Shown one piece after another: positions 25,934 through 35,695 of a stretch of 64,000 nt of DNA. The DNA comes from Thalassospira lucentensis MCCC 1A00383 = DSM 14000 (GTDB taxonomy: Bacteria > Pseudomonadota > Alphaproteobacteria > Rhodospirillales > Thalassospiraceae): positions 1 to 64,000 of the forward strand of contig NZ_ATWN01000005.1 of assembly GCF_000421265.1 (NCBI RefSeq), given 5' to 3'. The position numbers and the translations under genes are program-made. Numbering within the stretch: the stretch's first letter is position 1; every line of letters begins with the position of its first letter. The notes under the pieces were generated by a model. That model was not told where the DNA came from, ran no database searches, and saw only the letters and a list, made by a program, of their open reading frames with translations.

Positions 25934-25969
25934 GACCTGAAAAGCTTCCGACGCGAAGGAATTGGATGA

Positions 25970-27652
25970 ATGCGCTTTCTTGATAATTTGGCGATTGGGC
26001 CAAAAACACTTTTGGTCCCGGTCTTTCTGATGGTTGTGATCGTTGCGATGGGGATTGCAACGGTCGCCACACTTGAAAGCGAGAAAAACACTCTCACCAG
26101 CCTTCGCGTCGAAGCCTATGAGCGGCGGTCTGACGCACTCACACTCAGCAACGCACTGAACGAGGTGCATGGATCGCTGTTTCGTATCCTAACATGGGAT
26201 TCCAACGGCATTAATGCTGCAACTGTTCCTGAGTTGCGCGAACAGGTCAGCCATATTTCAGAAGACCTTGCCCCGCTCGCACAACGGCTTGCGGTTGTTG
26301 GTGGCGACGAGTTCACCAGCAACTATGAGAAATACATCGAACAGGTTGACCAGTTCCTGGTTGAAAGCGAAATGAACATCTACGGCGCACTCGAAGTCAT
26401 TGCGCAGGCCGATGAAACATTCCGCGCCCTTCAGGTTCCGCTTACTCAAATTCTGGTGCAGACCCACGAACTGGCCCAAACATCCTTTGCCAATGCATCG
26501 TCACAGGCAGAAGCCTTGCAACGGGTATTCGTGATTGTTGCCATCCTTGTTGTGTTTATTGCCGGGGTGGTTTCTGTGTTCGTCTCCCGGCGCATTTCAC
26601 GCCCCATGACCGATCTTTCACATCTGATCGAACAAATCGCCAATGGCGATCTGGACATTGATGTTCGTGGCGTTCAACGCCGTGATGAAATCGGCACGGT
26701 TGCGCGGTCTGTAACTGTTTTGCGCGATCAATCCAAAGAAGCCGAAAGCCTGCGCAAAGAACGCGAACGCGTCCGAACGATCGAAGGCGAACGCCAGCAG
26801 GATCTGATCCGCGCTACCGATCATTTCCAGCGCACCGTTCAAGATGCCCTTTCCGGGTTTGACCGTGAATTTGGCTCACTGAACGGATCGGCAAGTGAAA
26901 TGGAGCAGATCGCAACGTCGGCAAGCGCACGTTCTGCTGATGCCAATCAGCATTCCGAACAAGTTCTCCATCATATCGAAGCCGTATCGCAAACCACGGC
27001 AAGCCTGTCCGAAGCCATTGCCGAGATCGGCCATCAGGCACAGAATTCGGCCGAAGTCGCTGGCAAGGCCCGCTCGGAAAGTGAACAGTCCCGCGCCCTG
27101 TTTGAACAGCTGACCAACGCGACACAACGCATTGGCGATATTGTCGGTCTGATCGAAGACATCGCAAGCCAGACCAACCTACTGGCCCTGAATGCCACCA
27201 TCGAAGCGGCACGTGCTGGGGACGCTGGCAAGGGCTTCGCCGTCGTTGCCGGTGAGGTTAAAAACCTTGCATCGCAAACAGCACGCGCGACCGAAGATAT
27301 TTCCAATCAGGTCGATGAGATCCGTGGCCTGACAGACAATGTCGTCGGCGCACTGCAAAGTGTTGCAAATGTGATTGGTGAGGTTGATCAATCGGCCGCG
27401 GCGATTGCCGCAGCTGTGGAAGAACAACAGGCATCGACGGCTGGTATTTCCGATAGCATTCATGATGCCAATGGCGGGATGCGCACTGTGGCTGAGGCCG
27501 TTGGTGCTCTTGATACCGAAACCGCCCGCGTTCACAACGGTTCGGAAAATGTCACGCGCGCAACCAACACACTTAATACCGAAGCATCGCGACTGCGCGA
27601 TGCGATTGATGGGTTCCTCGAACAGATCAACAAGAACAAGGCCAGCGCATAA
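25970..27652 (+). CDS. Methyl-accepting chemotaxis protein
   Basis: 560 residues: TM1 at about 12-33, a periplasmic helical-bundle sensor domain of about 150 residues, TM2 at about 183-207, HAMP ([24 protein letters not shown]), then the signalling domain with the highly conserved hairpin tip [37 protein letters not shown]. It would direct the flagellar motor through CheA/CheW, encoded elsewhere. Its place 36 bases after tctA and overlapping the next gene suggests it senses the carboxylate taken up by TctABC, a link drawn from position only. Confidence 0.92.
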   Translation: MRFLDNLAIGPKTLLVPVFLMVVIVAMGIATVATLESEKNTLTSLRVEAYERRSDALTLSNALNEVHGSLFRILTWDSNGINAATVPELREQVSHISEDLAPLAQRLAVVGGDEFTSNYEKYIEQVDQFLVESEMNIYGALEVIAQADETFRALQVPLTQILVQTHELAQTSFANASSQAEALQRVFVIVAILVVFIAGVVSVFVSRRISRPMTDLSHLIEQIANGDLDIDVRGVQRRDEIGTVARSVTVLRDQSKEAESLRKERERVRTIEGERQQDLIRATDHFQRTVQDALSGFDREFGSLNGSASEMEQIATSASARSADANQHSEQVLHHIEAVSQTTASLSEAIAEIGHQAQNSAEVAGKARSESEQSRALFEQLTNATQRIGDIVGLIEDIASQTNLLALNATIEAARAGDAGKGFAVVAGEVKNLASQTARATEDISNQVDEIRGLTDNVVGALQSVANVIGEVDQSAAAIAAAVEEQQASTAGISDSIHDANGGMRTVAEAVGALDTETARVHNGSENVTRATNTLNTEASRLRDAIDGFLEQINKNKASA

Positions 27653-28785
27653 TGAGCAGATCACCCGAAGATCCAGCCACGTCCAGTTGGATCAACCGTA
27701 TTTCGGGTGTAATGACACCGCGCTTTTTCAAAAGACTCTCTATTGCCCTTGGTATTGGCCTTGTTGGTGGATTGATCGCACATAGCCTAAACATGCCGCT
27801 CGCGTGGATGATGGGACCGATGCTTGCAACTTTTGTGGCAAGCTTGATGCGCGTTCAGATGGGCATTCCGATGGAGTTTCGTTCGGTCATTCTGGGGGTG
27901 ATCGGCATTTTTCTTGGCGCGTCCTTTACCCCTGAAACCCTTGATCAGGCGGCCCGCTGGCCAATCAGCATGATTGCGGTGCTGATTTACGTGCCCGTCG
28001 TGACGGTTCTTGTGACGTGGTTCTATACCAAAATCGCCCGACTTGCCCCCGCAACAGCCCTGTTCTCAGCAACACCGGGAGGTCTGACGCCTATGGTCGT
28101 CCTTGGCGCTGCTGCGGGCGGAAATGAACAGGAAATCGCATTAACGCAAGGCTTGCGCGTTCTGTTGTTGGTCATGTCTGCCCCCTTGATCGTTTTAATG
28201 ATTACGGGTGTCGTTGCCAGCGGTCATGGCGATGGTGATGCGGTCTATATGACACTGTCAGAAGGTCTTTTGACAGGTGGTGCGGCCCTTCTCACTGTAT
28301 TGCTGTTTCGCAAGATTCGCGTCCCAGCTGCCTATATGACAGGTGCAATGCTTGCCAGCATGGTTCTGCACGTCACCGGGGTCGTTGAAGGTAATTTGCC
28401 TGATTGGCTTTTGGCCGGAAGCCTTTTGATCCTTGGTTCCGCCATCGGCAGCCGTTTTGCAGGCGTCAAATTATCATTTTTGGCGCGATTGGCCGGTTAT
28501 TCGATCTTTGCCACGCTGGTAATTTTGGCCTTTACCGGCGGCGTTGCCTGGATGGTGTCGCAGTGGCTTGATCTTGATTTCATTGCTGTGTTGCTGGCGT
28601 TTGCGCCGGGGGGCGTTGCTGAGATGTCGCTGATCGCACTGGCACTGAATGTCGAGCCAAGCTTCGTTGCCTTCCACCACATCGTGCGTATATTTGAAAT
28701 CGTCTTACTTGCGCCGATCATGGCAAAGTGGTTCCAGCGCCATATGCAGCGCAAGAACGCGCAGAATAACACCCCTGCCCGGTAA
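27652..28785 (+). CDS. AbrB-family membrane protein (putative transporter)
   Basis: 377 residues, about ten membrane helices in two related halves, each beginning with a GALL/GxxxA-rich segment: LAWMMGPMLATFVASLM and, in the second half, AAYMTGAMLASMVLHVTG. This is the AbrB duplication family, often mislabelled ammonia monooxygenase or regulator; function is poorly known but transport is likely. The start shares bases with the stop of the chemoreceptor gene (TAATG), so the two are translationally coupled, an unusual pairing that ties it to the tctCBA operon. Confidence 0.8.
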   Translation: MSRSPEDPATSSWINRISGVMTPRFFKRLSIALGIGLVGGLIAHSLNMPLAWMMGPMLATFVASLMRVQMGIPMEFRSVILGVIGIFLGASFTPETLDQAARWPISMIAVLIYVPVVTVLVTWFYTKIARLAPATALFSATPGGLTPMVVLGAAAGGNEQEIALTQGLRVLLLVMSAPLIVLMITGVVASGHGDGDAVYMTLSEGLLTGGAALLTVLLFRKIRVPAAYMTGAMLASMVLHVTGVVEGNLPDWLLAGSLLILGSAIGSRFAGVKLSFLARLAGYSIFATLVILAFTGGVAWMVSQWLDLDFIAVLLAFAPGGVAEMSLIALALNVEPSFVAFHHIVRIFEIVLLAPIMAKWFQRHMQRKNAQNNTPAR

Positions 28786-28866
28786 GCGTTCTGCACCGAA
28801 GGAATTTTTCCGCCTTTAAGTACTAAGATTTCCGGGAATCAAAAAAGACGGGATGACGCCTAACCG

Positions 28867-29343
28867 TCAGTTTTTATCGACAATTACATCATGATCAAGC
28901 AGTGGCGCGACATCGATGTCGCTTGCATCCATCATGCCGGACACACGTTGCAAGGCAGCGATCAGGAACGTCTGTTCCCATTCTTCAAGATCATTGAAGT
29001 TATCTGAAAATCTGTCATGCAGTGCCATGGGAGCCCGATCAAGGATGGAACGTCCTTGATCCGTTAAGCGGACAAACACTTTGCGCTTATCCGTGTCACC
29101 ACGCGCACGCAAGACAAGCTCCATCGCCTGAAGCTTATCAACCAATGAGGTTGTTGATGCCTGCGCCAGATTCACCTTTGCGGCAATCTGGCCAACCGTC
29201 ATCTCGCCGTATTCTTCCAGTGATTGCAAAACCAGAAGCTGCGATGTCTTCAACCCGGTGATTTTACCAAGTTTTTTAGCGTGAATATCGCTCGCGCGTA
29301 GAATGCGGCGAATGGAGATCAACGCTTCATGCAATTTGTCCAT
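28867..29343 (-). CDS. ectR: MarR-family regulator, EctR-like
   Basis: 158 residues with a MarR winged helix: GLKTSQLLVLQSLEEYGEMT, QIAAKVNLAQASTTSLVDKL and the wing ARGDTDKRKVFVRLT. It is divergent from the ectoine genes. In methylotrophs and other bacteria a MarR-type protein, EctR, sits exactly here and represses ectABC; the sequence pattern and place fit. It probably binds the intergenic region near the ect promoter. Family call sure, the EctR name by position. Confidence 0.82.
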   Translation of the reverse strand: MDKLHEALISIRRILRASDIHAKKLGKITGLKTSQLLVLQSLEEYGEMTVGQIAAKVNLAQASTTSLVDKLQAMELVLRARGDTDKRKVFVRLTDQGRSILDRAPMALHDRFSDNFNDLEEWEQTFLIAALQRVSGMMDASDIDVAPLLDHDVIVDKN

Positions 29344-29666
29344 TTGAATTTCCGGGCGTCAATTGTTGTCCTGCTACAAAAGATGTTTTAGCCCCAGAAC
29401 CGCGAAACCGCAACGGTTTAAGACGATCTTCCATCGATATACGATATTTTATTTCATCGATTTTCGGTATTTCATGACGAAAATATGTCCGCGACATCGA
29501 ACCATCAATATCGAAGACCGATTAATTTATGTTTTCTTTTATATCAATATCTTACTTGGTTTCACGTTATTTTCATCGAGAAAGGGTTGATCAATTTGTA
29601 TCGCTATTCTATACATCTCTCGCGACATGAATGATCGCATATCGAAATAACAGAGCAGGCAGACCG
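29344..29666. promoter_or_regulatory. ectA: Divergent ectR/ectA control region
   Basis: 323 bases without a gene. Reading right, a promoter for the ectoine operon stands out: -35 TTGATC (29587-29592), 17-base spacer, -10 TATACA (29610-29615), giving a start near 29622. TTTCATCGA occurs twice in direct orientation, at 29452-29460 and 29571-29579, the second ending 8 bases before the -35, a possible EctR or osmotic-control site. The region is strongly AT-rich. A transcript starting near 29622 leaves no room for a leader before the ATG at 29631, which favours the ectA start at 29667. Confidence 0.55.
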
Positions 29667-30215
29667 ATGAAAATTGCCAACAATCAAGGCAACACCGGCC
29701 GCAAAGCCAACCTGATTATCCGAAAACCGAAGGCCACCGACGGCGCAACGGTCAATGCGTTGATCGCCGATTGTAAGCCTTTGGATGAAAATTCGATGTA
29801 TTGCAACTTGCTGCAGTGCTCGCACTTTGGCGACACATGCGCGATTGCGGAACTCGATGGCGAAGCTGTGGGCTTTGTTTCCGGTTACATCGTCCCAAGT
29901 ACGCCTGAACAGCTCTTTATCTGGCAGGTTGCCGTTTCCCCGAAGGCCCGTGGCCTTCGTCTGGCGAAACGTTTGATCCTTGATATTCTGGATCGCCCGG
30001 CATGCTACAATGTGTCGCAACTGAACACGACGATCACGTCAACCAATGCACCGTCTCAGGGTGTGTTCCGTTCAGTCGCACGCGAGCTCGGCGCCGACGT
30101 CAAACGCAAAGTTCAGTTTGAACGCGAAACGCATTTTGACGGCGCGGCTGCCAGTGAAATCCTGTGGCAGATTGGCCCGTTTGAACGTGAAGACGTCGAA
30201 CGCGTCGCGGCCTGA
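29667..30215 (+). CDS. ectA: L-2,4-diaminobutyric acid acetyltransferase EctA
   Basis: 182 residues from the ATG at 29667. GNAT-fold enzyme that acetylates diaminobutyrate to N-gamma-acetyl-diaminobutyrate in ectoine synthesis. The segment RKPKATDGATVNALIADCKPLDENSMYCNLL is characteristic, as is WQVAVSPKARGLRLAKRLI, the acetyl-CoA-binding motif, and the conserved TTITSTNAPSQ. I prefer this start to the ATG at 29631 because the predicted transcript begins about 9 bases before the latter. First gene of the ectoine operon. Confidence 0.93.
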   Translation: MKIANNQGNTGRKANLIIRKPKATDGATVNALIADCKPLDENSMYCNLLQCSHFGDTCAIAELDGEAVGFVSGYIVPSTPEQLFIWQVAVSPKARGLRLAKRLILDILDRPACYNVSQLNTTITSTNAPSQGVFRSVARELGADVKRKVQFERETHFDGAAASEILWQIGPFEREDVERVAA

Positions 30216-30343
30216 TCCTCAACAACCATTTTCACCGCTTTCATGCCTCAAAACGGCAAAGACCGTTATTGGGAACATCCGGTTCGCCGGGGCGTTTGAC
30301 ATGACAAGTGGACTTGACTTTTCCCAATCTGAAAGAGGGAACC

Positions 30344-31627
30344 ATGACTGTATTTGATCGCCTTGAATCGGAAGTTCAGAGCTATGCACGCTCCTTCCCC
30401 GTTACGTTTGAAAAAGCCGAAGGCGCCTGGCTCACCGATGAGAACGGCAACCGTTATCTTGATTTCCTTGCCGGTGCCGGCAGCCTGAACTATGGCCATA
30501 ACCATCCTGTTCTGCAGGAAAAGCTGATTGATTACATCAAATCAAACGGCATTACCCATGGTCTGGACATGCACACCAAGGCCAAGGAAGCTTTCCTGAC
30601 CGCGCTTGAAGACAAAATCCTCAAGCCGCGCGACATGGAATACAAGGTTCAGTTTACCGGTCCAACGGGCACCAATGCTGTTGAAGCCGCATTGAAACTT
30701 GCTCGCCGCGTCAAAGGCCGCGAAACGGTGATCTCATTCACCAACGGCTTCCATGGCTGCACCTTGGGCGCGCTTGCCATCACCGGTAACGAGCATCATC
30801 GCGGGGCTGCTGGTGTATCGCTTGATAACGCCGTTGCCGTTCCGTTTGACGGCTACATGGGCGACAGTGTTGATACCGTCGACTATCTTGATCGTGTTCT
30901 GTCCGACAACTCAAGCGGCGTGTCACTTCCTGCTGCTGTGATTGTCGAGGCAGTGCAGGGTGAAGGCGGCTTGAACGCGGCTGACTTTGGTTGGTTGAAA
31001 AAGCTCGAACAGACCTGTCGTAAGCACGACATTCTGCTGATCGTTGATGACATTCAGGCAGGCTGCGGCCGTACTGGCACGTTCTTTAGCTTTGAACCCG
31101 CTGGTATCAAGCCTGACATGATTACGCTTTCAAAGTCGCTGTCAGCTTATGGCCTGCCGTTTGCGGTTGTTCTGATGAAGCCGGAATTTGACGTCTGGCA
31201 TCCGGGCGAGCACAACGGCACCTTCCGTGGAAACAACCATGCGTTTGTCACCGCTACAGCAGCCCTTGATCACTTCTGGTCAGATGATAAGTTTGCATCC
31301 GAAGTGTCTGACAAGGCTGAATTCCTTGGCAAGCGCCTCGAAGAAATTGCCGAACGCTATGGCGACGGAAAAATCTATCGCAAAGGGCGCGGCCTGATGC
31401 AGGGTATTTGCTTTGAAAGTGGTGAACTCGCATCGAAGGTTACCAAAGAATGCTTCAAGCATAACCTGATCATTGAAACCAGTGGCCCGGAAGATGAAGT
31501 TGTCAAATGCCTTGTGCCTTTGATCATCTCCAAGCAGGATTTGGGTCACGGCCTTGACATCCTTGAGCTGGCAACCGCCAAAGCCATGGGCAAGGACGTT
31601 GTTGCGGCCAAAGCCGCTGCTGAATAA
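30344..31627 (+). CDS. ectB: Diaminobutyrate-2-oxoglutarate transaminase EctB
   Basis: 427 residues from the ATG at 30344, with AGAGGGA just before it. Class III pyridoxal-phosphate aminotransferase: [30 protein letters not shown], the Asp in [15 protein letters not shown] and the cofactor Lys in [11 protein letters not shown]. It makes L-2,4-diaminobutyrate from aspartate semialdehyde and glutamate, the first committed step to ectoine. It lies 128 bases after ectA, a wider gap than usual for this operon. Confidence 0.95.
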   Translation: MTVFDRLESEVQSYARSFPVTFEKAEGAWLTDENGNRYLDFLAGAGSLNYGHNHPVLQEKLIDYIKSNGITHGLDMHTKAKEAFLTALEDKILKPRDMEYKVQFTGPTGTNAVEAALKLARRVKGRETVISFTNGFHGCTLGALAITGNEHHRGAAGVSLDNAVAVPFDGYMGDSVDTVDYLDRVLSDNSSGVSLPAAVIVEAVQGEGGLNAADFGWLKKLEQTCRKHDILLIVDDIQAGCGRTGTFFSFEPAGIKPDMITLSKSLSAYGLPFAVVLMKPEFDVWHPGEHNGTFRGNNHAFVTATAALDHFWSDDKFASEVSDKAEFLGKRLEEIAERYGDGKIYRKGRGLMQGICFESGELASKVTKECFKHNLIIETSGPEDEVVKCLVPLIISKQDLGHGLDILELATAKAMGKDVVAAKAAAE

Positions 31628-31634
31628 TAAGGTT

Positions 31635-31658
31635 GGGCGATGCCATTGGGTGTCGCCC
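31635..31658 (+). other. Stem-loop in the ectB-ectC gap
   Basis: GGGCGATGCC, a four-base loop, and GGTGTCGCCC form a ten-pair stem with two G-U pairs, 8 bases after the ectB stop. The run after it, TTCCCTACC, is not a proper U-tract, so partial termination or message stabilisation is more likely than a full stop. Confidence 0.45.
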
Positions 31659-31709
31659 TTCCCTACCACCTAGACAGCCCCACACCTTAAATAATTCAAA
31701 GAGTTAAAA

Positions 31710-32111
31710 ATGATTGTTCGCACCCTGAAAGAATGTGAAGCATCCGGTCGCCGTGTGGTTTCTGACAACTGGGAAAGCACGCGTATGTCGCTTGCTGAAG
31801 ATGGTATGGGCTTCTCTTTCCATATCACCACCATCTATGCCGGTACCGAAACCGAAATTTGCTATGCCAATCATTTCGAGACCGTCTATTGCATCTCAGG
31901 CAACGGCGAAGTCGAAACCATTGCTGATGGTAAAAAATACAAAATTGAGCCAGGAACGGTTTACATCCTTGATAAGCACGACCGCCATTATCTGCGCGGC
32001 GGCACAGAGGATATGGTTGTCGCATGCGCGTTCAACCCGCCGCTCAATGGCCGCGAAGTCCATGACGAGAACGGGGTTTACCCGCTCGATGGCGACGCAC
32101 TTGCCAGCTAA
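31710..32111 (+). CDS. ectC: L-ectoine synthase EctC
   Basis: 133 residues, a cupin that cyclises N-gamma-acetyl-diaminobutyrate to ectoine. It begins [16 protein letters not shown], with the cupin core [35 protein letters not shown] (shown here in parts: [18 protein letters not shown]) and [14 protein letters not shown] carrying the metal-site His. Typical length for the family. No ectD hydroxylase gene follows, so 5-hydroxyectoine is not made from this locus. Confidence 0.95.
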   Translation: MIVRTLKECEASGRRVVSDNWESTRMSLAEDGMGFSFHITTIYAGTETEICYANHFETVYCISGNGEVETIADGKKYKIEPGTVYILDKHDRHYLRGGTEDMVVACAFNPPLNGREVHDENGVYPLDGDALAS

Positions 32112-32121
32112 GTTTTGGTTT

Positions 32122-32144
32122 GGGGCGGGGGATAAAACCGCCCC
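32122..32144 (+). other. Stem-loop in the ectC-aspartokinase gap
   Basis: GGGGCGG and CCGCCCC pair perfectly around a nine-base loop, 11 bases after the ectC stop. Only A-rich sequence follows, so it is not a canonical terminator on this strand. It may protect the ectABC part of the message and lower aspartokinase expression. Confidence 0.5.
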
Positions 32145-32194
32145 AGACTTTAAGAAATAATAGTTTTCAAGGATACGCCCCCAAAGGAGGCAAC

Positions 32195-33700
32195 ATGCTT
32201 TCAGCCCAGAAAAAAACGGACGCTGGGCATAGCGTTCACAAGATCGGTGGTACGTCGATGACCCAGGTTGAAGCGGTCATGGACAACATTCTGGTCGGCA
32301 ATCGCAGCGAAGAAGAACTGTATAATCGGGTCTTTGTCGTTTCAGCTTATGGCGGGTTCACCGACCTTCTGCTGGAAAACAAGAAAACCGGTGAAGCAGG
32401 CGTCTATCAGCTTTATGCCGGATCGGAAACCGATTGGGCCTGGGGCGATGCTCTGACCAAAGTTTCCGAGAAAATGTGCGCCATCAACGAAGAAATCTTT
32501 GGTGATGCACCCGAACTGAAACTGGCCAATGCCTTTGTTCAGGAACGCGTTGAAGGTACACGCAGCTGCTTGATGGACCTCCATCGCCTGTGCAGCTTTG
32601 GGCATTTCAAACTTGAAAAGCACCTGTTGACCGTTCGTGAGATGCTGTCTGCCATTGGTGAGTCCCATAGCGCGCACAACACCATGTTGCTGCTGCGCGC
32701 CAAGGGCGTGAATGCTGTGTTCGCCGACCTTTCGGGGTGGCGTGAGCCAGAAGCATCAACCCTTGATGGTCGCATTTCAAAAGTCTTCGACGACATTGAC
32801 CTTGGCAGTCAGCTTGCAATTGCAACCGGCTATGCCCAGTGCAGCGAAGGCCTGATGAGCATCTATGGCCGCGGCTATAGTGAAGTCACCTTCTCGCGCA
32901 TTGCATGCCTGACACAGGCGCGCGAAGCGATCATTCACAAGGAATTCCACCTGTCGAGTGCAGATCCGCGCATCGTCGGCGAAGATGCCGTGCGCCCGAT
33001 TGGCCGCACGAGCTATGACGTGGCTGATCAGCTGTCAAACATGGGGATGGAAGCCATCCACCCGCGTGCAGCCAAGGGCTTGCGTCAGAACGACATTCCG
33101 CTGCGTATCGCCAATACCTTTGAACCGGAACATCCCGGTACGGTCATTGACGATCATTGGGATCCGGAAAACAGCCGGGTTGAGATTGTCACTGGCGTTC
33201 CGACCGCGTTCGAGATTGAGGTCTTCAATCAGGATATGGTGGGTATTCCGGGCAGCGAGGAATCAATCCTTAGCGTGCTTAAACGTTATAAGGTTCCGAC
33301 CGTTACCAAGAACCTGAACGCCAATACAATTACGCATTATGTATCAGCACCGCTGAAACAGATTCGTCGTTGTGTTGACGAGATCGAGGAAAAGCACCCT
33401 GAAGCAACCGTTCAGACCCGTAAGGTCGCGATTGTTTCGGTGATTGGCGCCAATATTGATCAGCCTGGCCTGTTTGCACGTGCTGTGACAGTCCTTGATG
33501 AGGCAGGCGTCGAACTGGTTGCCTCGCACTTCCCGAGCCGTCGCGTCGATCTGCAGTTTGTTGTGGCAGAAGGCGATTTCAACAAGGCAATCGTTGCCCT
33601 GCATCGCGGTCTTGTTGAAGGTAAAAAAGAAGAAGGCGCATCAGACAAAAAGACCAAGAATGATAGCGCTAACAAACAGGACAAGCTTAAGGCTGCATAA
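32195..33700 (+). CDS. ask: Aspartate kinase of the ectoine pathway (Ask_Ect)
   Basis: 501 residues from the ATG at 32195, preceded by a near-perfect AAAGGAGG. N-terminal kinase motif HKIGGTSMTQVEAVMD, GRGYSEVTFSRIA and FHLSSADPRIVG, then two ACT-type regulatory domains (TGVPTAFEIEVFNQDMVGIPG; KVAIVSVIGANIDQPGLFA) and a Lys-rich tail of about 25 residues. Ectoine operons often carry a dedicated aspartokinase that escapes lysine/threonine feedback and supplies aspartyl phosphate; sequence and position fit that subfamily. Last gene before a terminator. Confidence 0.92.
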   Translation: MLSAQKKTDAGHSVHKIGGTSMTQVEAVMDNILVGNRSEEELYNRVFVVSAYGGFTDLLLENKKTGEAGVYQLYAGSETDWAWGDALTKVSEKMCAINEEIFGDAPELKLANAFVQERVEGTRSCLMDLHRLCSFGHFKLEKHLLTVREMLSAIGESHSAHNTMLLLRAKGVNAVFADLSGWREPEASTLDGRISKVFDDIDLGSQLAIATGYAQCSEGLMSIYGRGYSEVTFSRIACLTQAREAIIHKEFHLSSADPRIVGEDAVRPIGRTSYDVADQLSNMGMEAIHPRAAKGLRQNDIPLRIANTFEPEHPGTVIDDHWDPENSRVEIVTGVPTAFEIEVFNQDMVGIPGSEESILSVLKRYKVPTVTKNLNANTITHYVSAPLKQIRRCVDEIEEKHPEATVQTRKVAIVSVIGANIDQPGLFARAVTVLDEAGVELVASHFPSRRVDLQFVVAEGDFNKAIVALHRGLVEGKKEEGASDKKTKNDSANKQDKLKAA

Positions 33701-33728
33701 GCCTTAAGGCATCCTAACATCACATCAG

Positions 33729-33766
33729 AACCCGCAGTGCTTGCAAAAGCCTGCGGGTTTTGTTTT
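33729..33766 (+). terminator. Intrinsic terminator of the ectoine operon
   Basis: ACCCGCAG (33730-33737) pairs with CTGCGGGT (33751-33758), with an inner GCTT/AAGC pairing, and runs into TTTTGTTTT. It lies 29 bases after the aspartokinase stop and before mazG. Confidence 0.85.
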
Positions 33767-33862
33767 GCGCCAACCCCATACTTGTCATTGTCAGAGATGG
33801 TGCGTCGCGATAGGACTTATCCCTCTATTCTAGTCTAACGCCCGTTTCTCAGGAAAGCCCGG

Positions 33863-34687
33863 ATGAGCACCCATAACAGCAAAGCGATTAACGACCTTCT
33901 TGATATTATGGCCAAGCTGCGCGACCCGCATGGCGGGTGCCCTTGGGATCTGGAACAGGATTTTTCGACCATCGCTCCCTACACCATCGAAGAAGCCTAT
34001 GAAGTTGCCGACGCCATTGCCGATGGTGACATGAACGAACTTCGCGATGAGTTGGGGGATTTGCTGCTGCAGGTGGTTTTCCATGCGCAAATGGCACAGG
34101 AAGAAGGCCATTTCACCTTCGAAGATGTCGCCAACAGCATCAATACGAAAATGATCAGCCGCCATCCCCATGTGTTTGGCGATGGGGACGCCACCACAAC
34201 CGATGGCGTCAACCAGACATGGGAAAAAATCAAGGCCGCCGAACGGGCGCAAAAGGCCGAAACCAAGGGGCACGACCGTCACAGCGCGCTTGACGGTGTT
34301 GCCAGCGCCCTCCCCGCACTCATGCGGGCTGAAAAGCTGACCAAACGTGCTGCACGTGTTGGCTTTGACTGGCCAAGTGCGGATGAAGTGTTTGACAAGC
34401 TTCATGAAGAAATTGACGAGCTTAAAGCCGAAATGACCGAAAACCCCGATCAGGACCGTATCGAGGATGAACTGGGCGACATGTTATTTGTCATGGCAAA
34501 CCTTGGTCGTAAGCTTGGCGTTGATCCCGAAGTCGCCCTGCGGCACGCGAACCATAAATTCACCCGTCGCTTCCACTTCATCGAAGACGAACTGGCAAAA
34601 GAGAACCGCACCGCGTCACAATCGGACTTGCAAGAAATGGACGCGCTTTGGAACAAGGCTAAGAAGGTTGAACGGGGTCAGGCATAA
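33863..34687 (+). CDS. mazG: Nucleoside triphosphate pyrophosphohydrolase MazG
   Basis: 274 residues with tandem MazG domains: the first begins LDIMAKLRDPHGGCPWDLEQDF with EEAYEVADAI and ELRDELGDLLLQVVFHAQMA (the Glu-Glu-x-x-Glu...Glu-x-x-Asp metal site); the second has KLHEEIDELKAEM and IEDELGDMLFVMANLGRKL. It hydrolyses NTPs, including aberrant ones, to NMP and pyrophosphate, and in E. coli also affects ppGpp levels. Single gene, convergent with the AraC-type regulator. Confidence 0.95.
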   Translation: MSTHNSKAINDLLDIMAKLRDPHGGCPWDLEQDFSTIAPYTIEEAYEVADAIADGDMNELRDELGDLLLQVVFHAQMAQEEGHFTFEDVANSINTKMISRHPHVFGDGDATTTDGVNQTWEKIKAAERAQKAETKGHDRHSALDGVASALPALMRAEKLTKRAARVGFDWPSADEVFDKLHEEIDELKAEMTENPDQDRIEDELGDMLFVMANLGRKLGVDPEVALRHANHKFTRRFHFIEDELAKENRTASQSDLQEMDALWNKAKKVERGQA

Positions 34688-34728
34688 GTGCACCGGCACG
34701 GCGCCTGACCCTTCATATAGTATGTGCG

Positions 34729-35598
34729 TCAACCTTCAAGCGGCATATAAATTTCGGTCAAAAGCTCGGTTGGTGCCGTTTCACGCGGGTTATTCAAATA
34801 TTCCTCGAACACTGGGCCTTCGCGTACTTCTTCATCAGACTGGGGCAACCATTTGCCAAATAACCATAAATAAGCTGATTTCATATCAGCATATGGCCCC
34901 TTATACCGCAGGCATGCGTATCTTCCGGCCCCCACCACTGTGCGTTTAATCGGTGCCTCAACCGTAATTGATTCCGTCTGATCAAGTAGCGCACCCGCCT
35001 TTGAGAACAGATCGTTTTCGGCAAAGGCATCAGGGTCGGTGTGATACACGCCAATAAGTCTGACATTTGGTTCAATCAGGTCACGCACCGCAAGCCACCC
35101 AAACAGGCGATCAAATGCCTCCCCAATTTGCATGAATGATCCGTGGTGATCGATGGTCAAAAGCGACATTTCAGGCACATCGCGTATTTCGACAGTCCAT
35201 GGACCACAGACGGTTTCACCCTGTTCTTCAAGGGCATAATGGAATTGGCGATGGCTGCCCTCTTTGCGGTAGCGCGCCGGTGGCATCCCATAGCTGTCAG
35301 AGAATATTCGGGTAAAAGATTGCAGATTGGGGTAGCCACATCGTTTGGCGATCTCATCAATCTGAATTGCACTGTTTGCCAGCATCCCGGCCGCGCTATG
35401 AAGGCGAACGCGCTTTACCGTCGCGGCGACGGTTTCACCAAACACACCGTGATAAATGCGATGCCAATGCGTTGGCGACATACAGGCAATTTCGGCCAGT
35501 CGATTTAAATCAAGTTCGTCAGAAATATGGTCATGGATGTGGGCCTGCACGCGGGCAAGGCGGTCTTGGTAGGAGCGTTGGGCATGTAATTTGTTCAT
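34729..35598 (-). CDS. AraC-family regulator with C-terminal GyrI-like domain
   Basis: 289 residues from the ATG at 35598 (AGAGA upstream; a GTG nine codons earlier is possible). N-terminal AraC double helix-turn-helix: LDLNRLAEIACMSPTHWHRIY and IDEIAKRCGYPNLQSFTRIF, ending in the usual PARYR. Residues about 135-289 are a GyrI/Rob-type effector domain (VEIRDVPEMSLLTIDHHGSF, GAGRYACLRYKGPYADM, TEIYMPL). Such proteins bind lipophilic or cationic small molecules and often control efflux or stress genes. No target gene is evident nearby. Confidence 0.88.
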   Translation of the reverse strand: MNKLHAQRSYQDRLARVQAHIHDHISDELDLNRLAEIACMSPTHWHRIYHGVFGETVAATVKRVRLHSAAGMLANSAIQIDEIAKRCGYPNLQSFTRIFSDSYGMPPARYRKEGSHRQFHYALEEQGETVCGPWTVEIRDVPEMSLLTIDHHGSFMQIGEAFDRLFGWLAVRDLIEPNVRLIGVYHTDPDAFAENDLFSKAGALLDQTESITVEAPIKRTVVGAGRYACLRYKGPYADMKSAYLWLFGKWLPQSDEEVREGPVFEEYLNNPRETAPTELLTEIYMPLEG

Positions 35599-35695
35599 CG
35601 TTCTCTCATGCAATTTGTTGTGCACTTTGAAAACGCTAACACACGTCGATTTGACAAATCTTGCGATCTTGCGTCAAGCCGTGGCTCGGATCGAC

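Noticed and set aside
29631..29666. ectA start at ATG 29631
   Set aside because: The predicted promoter starts the transcript about 9 bases earlier, no ribosome-binding site precedes it, and the extra 12 residues are not family-like.
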